This document shows, piece after piece, positions 27,156 through 36,839 of a DNA stretch of 64,000 nt (position 1 is its first letter; each line of letters opens with the position of its first letter). A model generated the notes under the pieces. That model was not told the origin of the DNA and did not search any database. It was given only the letters and a program-made list of their open reading frames with translations. The DNA comes from Pseudooceanicola sp. HF7. Lineage in GTDB: Bacteria > Pseudomonadota > Alphaproteobacteria > Rhodobacterales > Rhodobacteraceae. The stretch covers positions 88,502-152,501 of the forward strand of contig NZ_JAATOW010000007.1 in NCBI RefSeq assembly GCF_011806405.1, given 5' to 3'. The translations under genes were made by a program, and so were the position numbers.

Positions 27156-27471
27156 CCCCTGGGACGTGCCTCCCTTGCGATCCGAAGCGAATAGATCACA
27201 GGCGCGGGTTGAGAGAAACTCCTTTTAAGCGCGGCAAGCCGCAAGCCGCCATCGAAAGCCCCTGTTCCGTGGGGGCTTTGCGCAGGGTGAAGGCAGGCGG
27301 GCAGGCAACAAGGACAGGTGGCCGGCGGGCCTGCGCAGGGGGGCAAAGGGCATCGGTGCGACACTTTCGGCACGAAAGCCCCGGCGGCGGGCAAGGCCGC
27401 TTGTCCGGGCGTTTCTGCTCGCAAAGGTGAGGGGAAGACTGACTGTCGGACCCGCACAAAGGGAGATCCGC

Positions 27472-27576
27472 TTGGACACTGGCGTCCCACTGCACCCGAT
27501 GGCCCACCATGCCCTCCTGTTGCGCATCCAGATGCTGCTGCCCCTGGTGAAGGACCTGGTGCTGAGCGGCCACTGA
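27472..27576 (+). CDS. possible 34-residue small protein
   Basis: A TTG-start ORF with AAAGGGAG 5-6 bases upstream, encoding a His- and Leu-rich peptide (ALLLRIQMLLPLVKDLVLSGH at the C-terminus) able to form an amphipathic helix. It ends 20 bases before a strong hairpin at 27597-27626 that could serve as its terminator. The function is unknown, and chance is a serious alternative at this length. Confidence 0.3.
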   Translation: MDTGVPLHPMAHHALLLRIQMLLPLVKDLVLSGH

Positions 27577-27596
27577 CCGCAGCCCCCCGAAAACCG

Positions 27597-27626
27597 AAAG
27601 GCCGGCCCCGCAAGGGACCGGCCTTT
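27597..27626. terminator. terminator hairpin of lysC, possibly bidirectional
   Basis: AAAGGCCGG-(C)CCC, GCAA loop, GGG-(A)CCGGCCTTT: a near-perfect 12-bp stem 36 bases past the lysC stop. The T runs are short on both sides (TTT within the stem). Confidence 0.65.
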
Positions 27627-27662
27627 GATATTTGGCAGGGGATGTCTGGCAGGGGGCCTGGC

Positions 27663-28901
27663 TCAGGCCGCGTTTTCCAGCCCGAAAGCGTCATGCAGGG
27701 CCTGCACCGCCAGCTCCAGGTACTTCCGGTCCACGATGACAGAGATCTTGATCTCAGAGGTGGCGATGACCTTGATGTTGATGCCCTCGTCCGACAGCGT
27801 CTTGAACATCTTGGCGGCGACACCCGATTGCGACCGCATGCCGATGCCCACGGCGGAAACCTTGCAGCACTCGGTGTCCACAGCCAGTTCGTCGAACTCG
27901 ATCATGCCGCTGGACTTGGCATCGAACAGCGCCTTCTCGGCGCGTTTCACCTGGTCCACGGGGCAGGAGAAGGTCATGTCCGTCACGCCCTCTTCAGAGA
28001 CGTTCTGGATGATCATGTCCACGTTCACCCCCGCTTCGGACAGCGGCCCGAAGATCGACGCGGCCACGCCGGGCTTGTCGACGATGGTGACCAGGGTCAT
28101 CTTCGCCTCGTCGCGGGAAAAGGCGATGCCGTTAACGACGTTGGATTCCATGATGTCCTCCTCGGCACAGACAAGGGTGCCGGCAGTGTCGGATTGTTCC
28201 TCGAAGCTGGAAAGCACCCGCAGCTTCACATTATAGCGCATCGCCAGCTCGACCGAGCGGGTCTGCAGAACCTTGGCGCCCAGAGAGGCCAGTTCGAGCA
28301 TCTCTTCAAAGGCGATCTTGTCCAGCTTGCGCGCCTTGGCGCAAACGCGCGGATCGGTCGTGTAGACCCCGTCCACGTCGGTGTAGATATCGCAGCGCTC
28401 CGCATCGAAGGCGGCGGCAAAGGCAACGGCGGTGGTGTCGCTGCCGCCCCGGCCCAGCGTGGTGATCCGGCCCTCGGGCGAGACGCCCTGGAAGCCTGCG
28501 ACCACGGCCACCTTCATGCCTTCGCCGAACTTGGCCATGATGTTGTCGGTCGGGATTTCCTCGATCCGGGCCTGGCTGTGGGCGCTGTTGGTCTTCAGCG
28601 GCACCTGCCAGCCCTGCCAGCTGCGCGCGGGCACGTCCATTTCCTGAAGCGTCAGGGCCATGAGACCCGCGGTGACGTTCTCTCCGGAAGAGACGACGGC
28701 ATCATATTCGCGGGCGTCATACATGGGAGAGGTCTCTCCCACCCAACCCACGAGCTCATTGGTCTTTCCCGACATGGCAGAGACGATGACGATCACGTCA
28801 TAGCCCTTGGCCACTTCCACGCCCACGCGTTTTGCAGCGCGGCGGATGCGGTCCAGATTGGCGACGGAAGTGCCGCCGAACTTCATCACGAGAACAGGCA
28901 T
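27663..28901 (-). CDS. lysC: aspartate kinase
   Basis: Aspartokinase (412 residues), the first step toward lysine, methionine and threonine. The kinase domain has VMKFGGTSVANLDRI at the N-terminus, GFQGVSPEGRITTLGRGGSDTTAVA and DVDGVYTTDPR. Two ACT domains (from about residue 265) give feedback control, probably by lysine and threonine. The ATG at 28901 follows GAAGGA by 7 bases. The window also carries thrC, which uses the same branch, 16 kb away. Confidence 0.96.
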   Translation of the reverse strand: MPVLVMKFGGTSVANLDRIRRAAKRVGVEVAKGYDVIVIVSAMSGKTNELVGWVGETSPMYDAREYDAVVSSGENVTAGLMALTLQEMDVPARSWQGWQVPLKTNSAHSQARIEEIPTDNIMAKFGEGMKVAVVAGFQGVSPEGRITTLGRGGSDTTAVAFAAAFDAERCDIYTDVDGVYTTDPRVCAKARKLDKIAFEEMLELASLGAKVLQTRSVELAMRYNVKLRVLSSFEEQSDTAGTLVCAEEDIMESNVVNGIAFSRDEAKMTLVTIVDKPGVAASIFGPLSEAGVNVDMIIQNVSEEGVTDMTFSCPVDQVKRAEKALFDAKSSGMIEFDELAVDTECCKVSAVGIGMRSQSGVAAKMFKTLSDEGINIKVIATSEIKISVIVDRKYLELAVQALHDAFGLENAA

Positions 28902-29139
28902 ATGCGTCCTTCGGCCTAGCCCCAAGTCATTTTGGCACGCGCACGCCATGCGCGGGCCCCAGTCAGAATGCCGGTCGGTTTAGGCGCGATTTGCGGGGGG
29001 TGCAAGCGCGGAAAAGCCCATGGGCAAAGGGCGGAAGGCCGCCCGTGCAAACTTGTGCAGCGCGCTTGAACGGCGGGCCGGGACAACAGGCGGGGCAGGG
29101 GGGCGTCGCGGCCAAAGGGCGCGCGCCGCAGCGCTGGCC

Positions 29140-29559
29140 TCAGTTGGTCTTGCGTCGGGGGGTGAAGGGCAGGGGCAGTACCGGCACGCCGTCTTCCAGC
29201 AGCGCGCGGGCCTCTTCGGGCCTGGCCTCTCCGTAGATCGGGCGATCCGGGGTCACGCCGTCATGCATGTCCCGGGCTTCGCGGGCAAAGTCCTTGCCAA
29301 CGTAATCGGCGCTCGACTCGATCTTGCGGCGCATCTCCGCCAGCGCGCGCTCCACCTCTGCCTGGGTCTTCTCCGGCTTGGTCTGCTCTGCACGGGATGT
29401 CCGCACGCGCGGCGCCATGGGGGCCTTTTCCACTTGGGACGAGCCGCAGATCGAACAGGTGACCATGCCCGCGCCCAGCAGCTTGTCGAAAGCGTCCGAG
29501 TTCTGGAACCAGCTGTCGAACCGGTGGTCGTGGTCGCATTTCAGGGAAAACTGGATCAT
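29140..29559 (-). CDS. DUF1178-type zinc-ribbon-like protein
   Basis: A 139-residue protein with the DUF1178 N-terminus MIQFSLKCDHDHRFDSWF and a short cysteine pair CSICGSS, followed by basic helical sequence and the family motif ESSADYVGKDFAREARDMH..RPIYGEA. The function is unknown; the cysteines suggest metal binding. The ATG at 29559 begins the conserved part; 57 upstream in-frame codons are unlike the family. It is next to a NUDIX gene on the same strand. Confidence 0.82.
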   Translation of the reverse strand: MIQFSLKCDHDHRFDSWFQNSDAFDKLLGAGMVTCSICGSSQVEKAPMAPRVRTSRAEQTKPEKTQAEVERALAEMRRKIESSADYVGKDFAREARDMHDGVTPDRPIYGEARPEEARALLEDGVPVLPLPFTPRRKTN

Positions 29560-29778
29560 GGCGCGTTGGGGCCTGCTGCTCTGCCTGTGACGGATCTGTT
29601 CTGTTTCCGGCAGCGCGATCCGCGGGGCGGTGCGCGCCAAAGGGTAGCTATTACATAATCCGGGTCGCAGGGGATGCAAGAACTGCTTGCAGGGGCAGCG
29701 GCCGCTCGGGCGGTCAGCAGGCACCTCCATGTCCGCGCTAAACGGGCGGGAAAGCCGCCGTGAAATGCGCGGAAACGC

Positions 29779-30282
29779 TCAGAAAACCAGCGTCTCGGGG
29801 TCGAAGGCCAGCAGGATCCTGGCAAGCTCGGGCTCATCCACCAGCCTTGCGGCCTTCTTGCGCGACACCCATTTGCGCCGCCGCTGGCCAGCTTCGGGAT
29901 ACTCCGTCTCAAGATGATCCAGCCGCACGGCAAAGACATGGCACAGGCAGGGGATCACCGCGCCATCGTCCAGCACCTTGTCATAGGGAAAGCAGCCGAT
30001 CGGGGTGGTGGCGACCTGGCCCGTCACCCCGGCCTCTTCATAGGCTTCGCGCAGGGCGGCTTCGGCAGGGGGCAGGGATTTCATCGGCCAGCCCTTGGGC
30101 AGGATCCAGCGCCCCGTCCCGCGCGAGGTGATCACCAGGATGCGCGGCTTGTCCCGGTCCATGCGGTAGGTCAGCGCCGCGTATTGATCAAAGATCTTCT
30201 CCCGTTGCGCCGCCTTCGGTGCGCCCCATGCACGTAGTTGGATTCCCAAGGTCCCGTTACCCTTTTGCCTGCTCCGGTTCAT
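29779..30282 (-). CDS. NUDIX hydrolase
   Basis: A 167-residue NUDIX protein. The Nudix box is visible as GWPMKSLPPAEAALREAYEEAGV, with the REAYEEAG core that binds Mg2+. It probably hydrolyses a nucleoside diphosphate derivative or diphosphoinositol-type compound (the WILPKGW element is shared with the DIPP group); the substrate is unknown. The ATG at 30282 is preceded directly by an in-frame GTG, and either could be used. Confidence 0.86.
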   Translation of the reverse strand: MNRSRQKGNGTLGIQLRAWGAPKAAQREKIFDQYAALTYRMDRDKPRILVITSRGTGRWILPKGWPMKSLPPAEAALREAYEEAGVTGQVATTPIGCFPYDKVLDDGAVIPCLCHVFAVRLDHLETEYPEAGQRRRKWVSRKKAARLVDEPELARILLAFDPETLVF

Positions 30283-30433
30283 CACTGTCCTGTCCCGCCT
30301 CTGCCGGCCCTGTCAGCAGGGCGCGCGGGTCAGACTGCGCGCGTCTCGCGGCGAGGTTGGGTCAATTTTATGAAGAATTTACAAACAAGATACGGCCATC
30401 CCCGGCGCGCCCCCGCTCTAAGGGCCCTGGCGC

Positions 30434-30474
30434 GAAAAAGCAGCGCCCCGATCCCGCCTTGGGACCGGGGCGCT
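30434..30474 (-). terminator. terminator of the betICBA operon
   Basis: On the minus strand, a long hairpin (stem AGCGCCCCG plus TCCC/GGGA, 5-base loop) followed after GC by five T residues, 27 bases past the betA stop codon. Confidence 0.78.
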
Positions 30475-30500
30475 CAATTTTGCAGCGCTCGGCGGATCGC

Positions 30501-32174
30501 CTAGCGGTCAGAGGTCTGCCAGCGCGGGTTGATCCAGGGCTCTGCGTTCTCCGGCGCGAGCGGCGCGCGGCCCAGGATGTGATCGCTGGCCTTCTCGCCC
30601 ACCATGATCGAGGGCGCGTTGAGGTTGCCATTGGTGATCCGCGGGAAGATGGAGCTGTCGGCAAGCCGCAGCCCCTCCACCCCGATCACCCGGCATTCCG
30701 GGTCCACCACGGCCATGGGATCGTCCGCGCGGCCCATGCGGGCGGTGCCGCAGGGGTGATAGGCGCTTTCGGCATGTTCGCGGATGTGATCGTCCAGCTC
30801 CGCATCGCTCTGGGCGGCGCTGCCTGGGCTGATCTCCTTGCCGCGATAGGGGTCAAAGGCCTTCTGGCCAAAGATCTCCCGCGTCAGGCGGATGCAGTGG
30901 CGGAAGTCCTCCCAGTCGCTCTCTTTCGACATGTAGTTGAAGAAGATGCGCGGCGCCTCGCGCGGGTCGGCCGATTTCAGCGTGACCTCGCCCCGGCTTT
31001 CCGATCGCATCGGGCCGACGTGGGCCTGGAAGCCATGGCCCTCGGCCGCCGCCTTGCCGTCATAGCGCACGGCGATGGGCAGGAAGTGGTACTGGATATC
31101 GGGGTAATCCACGCCCGGTTTTGACCGCAGGAAGGCCGCGCTTTCAAACTGGTTCGACGCCCCCAGCCCGCGCTTGGTCAGCAGCCATTGCGCGCCCGAG
31201 ATCGCCTTCCCCCAGAGGTTCCAGTGCTTGTAAAGCGTGATCGGCTGGATGCTGGCCTGCTGGATGTAAAGCTCCAGGTGGTCCTGAAGGTTCTGGCCCA
31301 CGCCGGCGCGATCCGCGACAACCTCTATCCCGTGTTCGCGCAGATGCGCCGCCGGGCCGATGCCCGAGAGCATCAGGATCTTGGGAGAGTTGATGGAGCT
31401 GGCCGCGATCACCACCTCGCGCCGGGCACGGATGACCTCGATCCGGCCGCGCCGCTCGATCTCCACGCCCACGGCGCGCCCGTCCTCGATCACCACCTTG
31501 CGGGCGAAACAGCGGATCATCTCAAGGTTTTCGCGCTTCAGCGCCGGCTTCAGGTAGGCATTGGCCGTGGACCAGCGCCGGCCCTGCCAGACCGTCTGCT
31601 CCATCGGGCCGAAGCCTTCCTGCTTCTCGCCGTTGTAATCCTCGGTCAGCTCGAAGCCCGCCTGGGCCCCGGCCTCCACGAAGGCATGGAACAGCGGGTT
31701 TTCCCGCGGCCCCCGGCTGACATGCAGCGGGCCATTGTGGCCCCGCCAGGAGGGATCGCCGCCATGACCGCCGTCGTGCCAGTTCTCTGCGCGCTTGTAG
31801 TAGGGCAGCACGTCGGCATAGCCCCAGCCCGCCGCGCCCTGTTCGGCCCAGTGATCGAAATCCCGCGCATGGCCGCGCACGTAGACCATCCCGTTGATGG
31901 AGGACGACCCCCCAACGACCTTGCCGCGCGGCGTCACCAGCCGGCGCCCGCCCAGGCCCGGCTCCGGTTCGGACTGGAAGCCCCAGTCGTAGCGGGACAT
32001 GTTCATCGGGTAGCTCAGCGCGGCCGGCATCTGGATGAAGGGACCGGCATCCGTGCCGCCGAACTCCAGCACCACGACACGGTTCTTGCCGTCTTCGCTC
32101 AGGCGCGCGGCCATCACCGCCCCGGCAGAGCCGGAGCCGATGATGACGAAATCCGCTTCCCGAAGGTCGGCCAT
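30501..32174 (-). CDS. betA: choline dehydrogenase
   Basis: GMC-family flavoprotein (557 residues) that oxidises choline to betaine aldehyde. The ADP-binding [15 protein letters not shown] motif is at residues 13-27, the GMC signature [14 protein letters not shown] follows, and the catalytic-site stretch [12 protein letters not shown] and a second [17 protein letters not shown] lie in the C-terminus. Its start overlaps the betB stop by one base (TGATG), so it is the last gene of betI-betC-betB-betA. Confidence 0.96.
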   Translation of the reverse strand: MADLREADFVIIGSGSAGAVMAARLSEDGKNRVVVLEFGGTDAGPFIQMPAALSYPMNMSRYDWGFQSEPEPGLGGRRLVTPRGKVVGGSSSINGMVYVRGHARDFDHWAEQGAAGWGYADVLPYYKRAENWHDGGHGGDPSWRGHNGPLHVSRGPRENPLFHAFVEAGAQAGFELTEDYNGEKQEGFGPMEQTVWQGRRWSTANAYLKPALKRENLEMIRCFARKVVIEDGRAVGVEIERRGRIEVIRARREVVIAASSINSPKILMLSGIGPAAHLREHGIEVVADRAGVGQNLQDHLELYIQQASIQPITLYKHWNLWGKAISGAQWLLTKRGLGASNQFESAAFLRSKPGVDYPDIQYHFLPIAVRYDGKAAAEGHGFQAHVGPMRSESRGEVTLKSADPREAPRIFFNYMSKESDWEDFRHCIRLTREIFGQKAFDPYRGKEISPGSAAQSDAELDDHIREHAESAYHPCGTARMGRADDPMAVVDPECRVIGVEGLRLADSSIFPRITNGNLNAPSIMVGEKASDHILGRAPLAPENAEPWINPRWQTSDR

Positions 32175-33637
32175 CAGAAGGGTGCCTCGACATCGCCGGT
32201 CGCCACGTAGACCGATTTCACCTGGCTGTAATGCTCGATCGCGGCGCGCGAATTCTCACGCCCCACGCCGGACAGCTTCACGCCGCCAAAGGGCGCTTCG
32301 ACCGGCGTCAGGTTGTATTCGTTGATCCAGCAGGTGCCCGCCTCAAGCCCGGCGACCATGCGGTGCGCGCGCTTCATGTCGGCGGTGAAGACACCGGCGG
32401 CCAGGCCGAACTCTGTCGCATTGGCGCGCGCCAGCACCTCGTCCTCGTCGCTGAAGGACAGGATCGACATCACGGGTCCGAAGATCTCTTCCTTCGCGAT
32501 GGTCATCTCATCCGTGACCCCGCCGAAGATCGTCGGTTCGATCCAGAAGCCGGGGCCCTCGGGGCAGGTGCCGCCCAGCAGCAGCTCCGCGCCCTCCTGC
32601 TGGCCGATGCGGATGTAGTTCACCACCTTCTGGCGCTGCTCGTCGGTGATCATCGGGCCGATGGTCACCTCCGGATCCAGCGGATCGCCGATGCGGGCGG
32701 TGCGGGTGCGTTCCACCAGCCGCTCGGTAAAGGCCTGCACAAGCCCGTCCTGCACGAAGACGCGGGTCCCGTTGGAGCAGATCTGCCCGGTGGAATAGAA
32801 GTTGGCGTTGATCGCCGCGCTGACCGCGTTCTCAAGGTCCGCATCATCGAAGATGACCAGCGGCGACTTGCCCCCAAGCTCCATCGTGACGTGGCGGATG
32901 TTCTCTGCCGCTGCCGCATAGACCTTGCGCCCCGTGGGAACGGAGCCGGTCAGGCTGACCTTGTCCACCCGGGTATCGGTGATCAGGGCCGCGCCCACGT
33001 CGCCATAGCCGTTGACCACGTTGAACAGGCCCTTGGGCGCGCCGGCCTCGATGAAGATCTCGGCCAGTTTCAGCGCGCAGAGCGGCGTGACTTCAGAGGG
33101 TTTGAAGATCATGGCATTGCCGCAGGTCAGGGCAGGGGCGGCCTTCCAGCAGGCGATCTGGGTGGGGTAGTTCCAGGCCCCGATGCCGACGCAGACGCCC
33201 AGCGGTTCGCGGATCGTGTAGACGAAATCCCCGCCCGCGCCGCCGAAATGCATCGTCTCTCCGGTGAGAGAGGCCGCGATGCCGCCGAAGAACTCCAGCG
33301 CATCCGCGCCGGAGGTCGCGTCCGCAACGGTGGTTTCCTGGATCGGCTTGCCGGTGTCGATGGTCTCGATCTCCGAAAGCTCCTGGTTGCGGGTGCGCAG
33401 GATGTCGGCGACCCGGCGCAGCACGCGGCCGCGCTCCACCGGGGGCGTTGCCGCCCATTCAGCCTGCGCGCGCCTGGCAGAGGCCAGCGCCTGTTCGATC
33501 ACCGCCGGTGTCGCGGAATGCAGGGTCGCCACGACCTCTCCGGTCGCGGCATAGGTGCAGGTGATTTCACGACCCGCCGTATCCTCGACATAAGCACCGT
33601 CGATGAAATGGCTGCCTGTCGGCTGGACATTCTTCAT
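32174..33637 (-). CDS. betB: betaine-aldehyde dehydrogenase
   Basis: NAD(P)-dependent aldehyde dehydrogenase (487 residues) that turns betaine aldehyde into glycine betaine. Key residues: Glu in [11 protein letters not shown] and the catalytic Cys in [31 protein letters not shown] and the C-terminal [13 protein letters not shown] match BetB. The ATG at 33637 has GAGGAG 7 bases upstream and leaves a 2-base gap to the betC stop; a GTG two codons earlier overlaps that stop but sits too close to the ribosome site. Confidence 0.96.
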   Translation of the reverse strand: MKNVQPTGSHFIDGAYVEDTAGREITCTYAATGEVVATLHSATPAVIEQALASARRAQAEWAATPPVERGRVLRRVADILRTRNQELSEIETIDTGKPIQETTVADATSGADALEFFGGIAASLTGETMHFGGAGGDFVYTIREPLGVCVGIGAWNYPTQIACWKAAPALTCGNAMIFKPSEVTPLCALKLAEIFIEAGAPKGLFNVVNGYGDVGAALITDTRVDKVSLTGSVPTGRKVYAAAAENIRHVTMELGGKSPLVIFDDADLENAVSAAINANFYSTGQICSNGTRVFVQDGLVQAFTERLVERTRTARIGDPLDPEVTIGPMITDEQRQKVVNYIRIGQQEGAELLLGGTCPEGPGFWIEPTIFGGVTDEMTIAKEEIFGPVMSILSFSDEDEVLARANATEFGLAAGVFTADMKRAHRMVAGLEAGTCWINEYNLTPVEAPFGGVKLSGVGRENSRAAIEHYSQVKSVYVATGDVEAPF

Positions 33638-33639
33638 GG

Positions 33640-35157
33640 TCACTCTCCTCGGGGATAGCGCTGGTTTTCCTCCAGCACGTTCAGGTCCATGTGGTTGCGC
33701 ATGTACCGTTCAGAGGCTTTCTGAAGCGGCTCGAAATCCCAGGGGAAGTAATCGCCGTTGCGCAGCGCCTCGTAGACGATCAGCCGGCGGGCCTGGCTTT
33801 GGCGAACCTCGGCGTCAAAGGCCTTCAGATCCCAGAGGCTGCCGGCCATGTTTGCAAATTCTGCCTCGACAGTTTGCAAATCTGCCTGGCCGCATAGGTT
33901 CTCCATCTCATGCGGGTCGGCCTCAAGATCGAACAGCAGCGGGGGATCCAGCTCGCAGGCGATGTACTTGTACTTGCCCAGGCGCAGCCCGACGAGCGGC
34001 GCATAGGACCCCTCGGCGGCATATTCCATCCGCACCGGCGTCACCCGCTCCGCCCCGTTGGCCAGGCTCACCAGGCTTTCGCCATCGGTCCAGGGCGCGA
34101 TGTCAGAGATATCCACCCCGGCCAGTTCGGCCACGGTCGGCGTCACGTCGATGGTGGAAACCGGCGTTTCCACCAGCCCCGGCGCCATGCCGGGTGCGGC
34201 CACCATCAGCGGCACGCGGGCGGAACCTTCAAAGAAGGTCATCTTGAACCACAGGCCCTTGTTGCCCAGCATGTCACCGTGATCAGAGACGAAAAGCACA
34301 ACGGTGTTGTCCAGCTGGCGGGTCATCTCCAGCGCCTCCATGATCTCTCCGATCTTGTCATCGAGGTAGGAGATATTGGCGAAATAGGCCCGGCGGGAGC
34401 GCTTGATATCCTCTTCGGTGATGTCGAAGTTGCGCCAGTCGTTGGCATCGAAGATGCGCTGGGAATGGGGATCCATCTCTTCGTAGGGCTGGGCCGGGAC
34501 CTCGGGCAGCAGGTGCTCGCAATCCTCGTAGAGATCCCAGTATTTCTTGCGCGCGACATAGGGGTCATGTGGGTGGGTGAAGCTGACGGTCATCATCCAG
34601 GGGCGATCGTCCAGCCGGCGGCCCAGGTGGCGCACCTTGGCCGTGGCCTGGAAGGCGACCTCGTCATCGTATTCCATCTGGTTGGAGATCTCGGCCACGC
34701 CGGCGCCGGTGACCGACCCCATGTTGTGATACCACCAGTCGATCCGCTCGCCCGGCTTGCGGTAATCCGGGGTCCAGCCGAAATCGGCAGGGTAGATATC
34801 CGTGGTCAGGCGCTTTTCGAACCCATGCAGCTGGTCGGGCCCGACAAAGTGCATCTTGCCCGAAAGATAGGTCTGGTAGCCCGCCCGGCGCAGGTGGTGC
34901 GCATAGGTGGGGATGTCGCTCGCGAACTCGGCGGCGTTGTCATAGACCTGCGTGCGGCGCGGCAACTGGCCGGACATGTAGCTGGCCCGCCCCGGTGCGC
35001 AAAGCGGGCTGCCGGTGTAGGTATTGGCAAAGCGGGTGGAGCGCGCCGCCAGGGCCTTGAGGTGGGGCGCGTGAAGCCAGTCGGCCGGGCCGTCGGGGAA
35101 CAGCGTCCCGTTCAGCTGGTCCACCATGAGAATCAGGATATTGGGTTGGTCAGCCAT
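33640..35157 (-). CDS. betC: choline-sulfatase
   Basis: Type I sulfatase (505 residues) that hydrolyses choline-O-sulfate to choline and sulfate, feeding BetA. The cysteine converted to formylglycine is Cys53 in [15 protein letters not shown], matching C-x-P-x-R. Metal-binding residues appear in [11 protein letters not shown] and [13 protein letters not shown]. The C-terminal tail is long, as in other BetC. Its start overlaps the betI stop by 8 bases. Confidence 0.96.
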   Translation of the reverse strand: MADQPNILILMVDQLNGTLFPDGPADWLHAPHLKALAARSTRFANTYTGSPLCAPGRASYMSGQLPRRTQVYDNAAEFASDIPTYAHHLRRAGYQTYLSGKMHFVGPDQLHGFEKRLTTDIYPADFGWTPDYRKPGERIDWWYHNMGSVTGAGVAEISNQMEYDDEVAFQATAKVRHLGRRLDDRPWMMTVSFTHPHDPYVARKKYWDLYEDCEHLLPEVPAQPYEEMDPHSQRIFDANDWRNFDITEEDIKRSRRAYFANISYLDDKIGEIMEALEMTRQLDNTVVLFVSDHGDMLGNKGLWFKMTFFEGSARVPLMVAAPGMAPGLVETPVSTIDVTPTVAELAGVDISDIAPWTDGESLVSLANGAERVTPVRMEYAAEGSYAPLVGLRLGKYKYIACELDPPLLFDLEADPHEMENLCGQADLQTVEAEFANMAGSLWDLKAFDAEVRQSQARRLIVYEALRNGDYFPWDFEPLQKASERYMRNHMDLNVLEENQRYPRGE

Positions 35158-35740
35158 GTGACACCTTCTCGAGCCAGAAATTCAGGTAATCCCCCACCAT
35201 CGACTTGATCCGCTCGCGATCGGGCACATCATCCTGCAGGGCGGCGCGGATGTAGAACCCGTCGATCAGTGCAGCCAGGCCTTGGGCGGCCATCTCGGCA
35301 CTGTCGGAATCCATCAGCTTTCTCAGGTCGAAAAGGAGGTTCGATTGCAGCCGTCTTGCATAGACCTGCAAGAGCCGGCGTGTTTCGTCAGAGCGCAGGG
35401 CGCGGACGTAGAAGTTCAGCCAGGCACCGATGACTTCGCGCTCGAACTGGCTGGAATCAAAGCTGGAATCCGTGATCGCCCGGATCCGCTCCTGCGGGGT
35501 GCGCGCGGTCTTCAGGTTGCTGCGGACCGCCTTGCCGTATTGGCGCAGCACAAAGCGCATCGTCTCCAGGAACATCTTTTCCTTGGAGCCGAAGTAATGG
35601 TGCGCCAGGGCAGATGACATGCCCGCACGCCGCGCTATCTGGCTGACGGTCACCTCAAGAGTGCCCGCCTCGCCGATCTCCGCTATGGTTGCGTGGATGA
35701 GTGCATTCTTTCGCACCGCTTCCATACCGATCTTGGGCAT
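35150..35740 (-). CDS. betI: TetR-family repressor BetI
   Basis: A 196-residue regulator with an N-terminal TetR helix-turn-helix (VTVSQIARRAGMSSALAHHYFGSKEKMF). The start MPKIGMEAVRKNALIHAT matches BetI proteins, which sense choline and release bet promoters. I chose ATG 35740 with GGAGAGGA upstream. It is the first gene of its operon, so it probably regulates itself, and faces choX across about 110 bases with a TTGATT/AATCAA dyad. Confidence 0.94.
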   Translation of the reverse strand: MPKIGMEAVRKNALIHATIAEIGEAGTLEVTVSQIARRAGMSSALAHHYFGSKEKMFLETMRFVLRQYGKAVRSNLKTARTPQERIRAITDSSFDSSQFEREVIGAWLNFYVRALRSDETRRLLQVYARRLQSNLLFDLRKLMDSDSAEMAAQGLAALIDGFYIRAALQDDVPDRERIKSMVGDYLNFWLEKVSHG

Positions 35741-35786
35741 TCCCGTGATCCTCTCCGCCACAAGCCTTTACTTTTCAGGCCCACTC

Positions 35787-35817
35787 GTTTTTGATTAACC
35801 CGTCAATCAACAAAAAC
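35787..35817. promoter_or_regulatory. probable BetI operator in the betI-choX divergent promoter
   Basis: TTGATT (35791-35796) and AATCAA (35805-35810) form a perfect 6-bp dyad with an 8-base spacer; the symmetry extends imperfectly outward (GTTTT on the left, AAAAC on the right). It lies 30 bases upstream of the choX start, between the two transcription units of the choline cluster. An A/T-rich dyad of this type fits a TetR-family dimer. Confidence 0.65.
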
Positions 35818-35847
35818 GCAACCCAAGACCAAGCAACAGGAAAACCA

Positions 35848-36765
35848 ATGACGAAATCTTTGCTCATGATGACGAGTGCTTTGGCAATGTCGGCCTCCGC
35901 CGCTCTTGCCGATTGCGGTGAAGTGTCCTTCTCGGATGTTGGCTGGACCGATATCACCACGACGACCTCCGCCACCAAGCAGGTTCTTCAAGCCCTGGGT
36001 TACGACGTGGACGTGAAGGTTCTCTCGGTGCCGGTGACCTTCGCCTCGCTGGAAAGCGATGACGTGGACGTCTTCCTTGGCAACTGGATGCCGGCGCAGA
36101 ACGGCGCCATCTCTCCCTACCTGGAGTCCGGCGAGATCGAATCCGTCGCCACCAACCTGACCGGCACCAAGTACACGCTGGCCGTGCCCGCCTATACCTT
36201 TGAAAAGGGCCTGCAGTCCTACGACGATATCGCGACCTTCCGCGATGAGCTGGACGAAAAGATCTACGGCATCGAGCCAGGCAACGAAGGCAACGCCTAC
36301 CTCGTGTCCCTGACCGAAGAGAACACCCATGGCCTGGAAGGCTTCGACGTGGTGGAAAGCTCCGAACAGGGGATGCTGTCGATGGTGCGCCGCGCCTATG
36401 ACAAGCAGGAGGACATCGTCTTCCTGGGCTGGGAACCCCATCCCATGAACGCCAACTTCGAGCTGAAGTATCTGCCCGGCGGCGAAGACTTCTTCGGCGG
36501 CGAAGGCGTGGTGAACACCGTGACCCGCAAGGGCTTTGTCGAGGAATGCCCCAACCTGGGCACCTTCCTGACCAACCTCAAGTTCTCCCTGCCGATGGAA
36601 AACTCCGTCATGGGCAAGATCCTCAACGATGGTGAGGATGCCGATGACGCGACCATGGAATGGATGAAGGCCAACCCCGATGACGTCCTGGCCTGGGTCG
36701 AAGGCGTGACCACCGTTGACGGTGGGGATGGCAAGGCTGCCGTCCAGGCCATGCTGGCCGACTGA
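35848..36765 (+). CDS. choX: choline ABC transporter substrate-binding protein
   Basis: Periplasmic binding protein (305 residues) of the glycine betaine/choline OpuAC family. The signal peptide is residues 1 to about 22 (ending SAALA before DCGEV). GWTDITTTTSATKQVLQALGY and VDVFLGNWMPAQ are family stretches, and several aromatic residues (Trp in GNWMP, Tyr in YTLAVPAYTF, Trp in FLGWEPHPMN) could form the cation-pi box for the trimethylammonium group. The ATG at 35848 follows ACAGGA; an upstream in-frame ATT-type start would extend into the operator. Confidence 0.94.
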   Translation: MTKSLLMMTSALAMSASAALADCGEVSFSDVGWTDITTTTSATKQVLQALGYDVDVKVLSVPVTFASLESDDVDVFLGNWMPAQNGAISPYLESGEIESVATNLTGTKYTLAVPAYTFEKGLQSYDDIATFRDELDEKIYGIEPGNEGNAYLVSLTEENTHGLEGFDVVESSEQGMLSMVRRAYDKQEDIVFLGWEPHPMNANFELKYLPGGEDFFGGEGVVNTVTRKGFVEECPNLGTFLTNLKFSLPMENSVMGKILNDGEDADDATMEWMKANPDDVLAWVEGVTTVDGGDGKAAVQAMLAD

Positions 36766-36784
36766 CCCCGAACCACCCCTGATC

Positions 36785-36809
36785 GGCCCGGTCCCAGACC
36801 GGGCCTTTT
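36785..36809 (+). terminator. partial terminator between choX and choW
   Basis: An 8-bp perfect stem (GGCCCGGT/ACCGGGCC, 5-base loop) followed by TTTTC, 20 bases past the choX stop. Such a hairpin usually lets the binding protein be made in excess over the permease. Confidence 0.7.
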
Positions 36810-36839
36810 CACTTGCGCCTTTTCACAAAGGAGACCGCC

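Larger units (their letters stand above)
27156..27662. other. 507-base gap between lysC and ptsP with two hairpins
   Basis: The gap contains a hairpin at 27255-27279 (8-bp stem AAAGCCCC/GGGGCTTT), the lysC terminator at 27597-27626, and a possible 34-codon plus-strand ORF at 27472-27576. The 27255 hairpin is about 100 bases upstream of ptsP with no annotated gene ending at it, so an unrecognised short transcript may lie here. Confidence 0.4.

Noticed and set aside
27225..27527. 100-codon minus-strand frame in the lysC-ptsP gap
   Set aside because: The translation is Arg/Pro/Ala-rich without pattern, lacks a ribosome site and crosses a hairpin.
35791..35810. TTGAT/ATCAA half-sites upstream of choX considered as an FNR box
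   Set aside because: FNR sites need a 4-base spacer; here the spacing is larger and the context is a BetI-regulated promoter.
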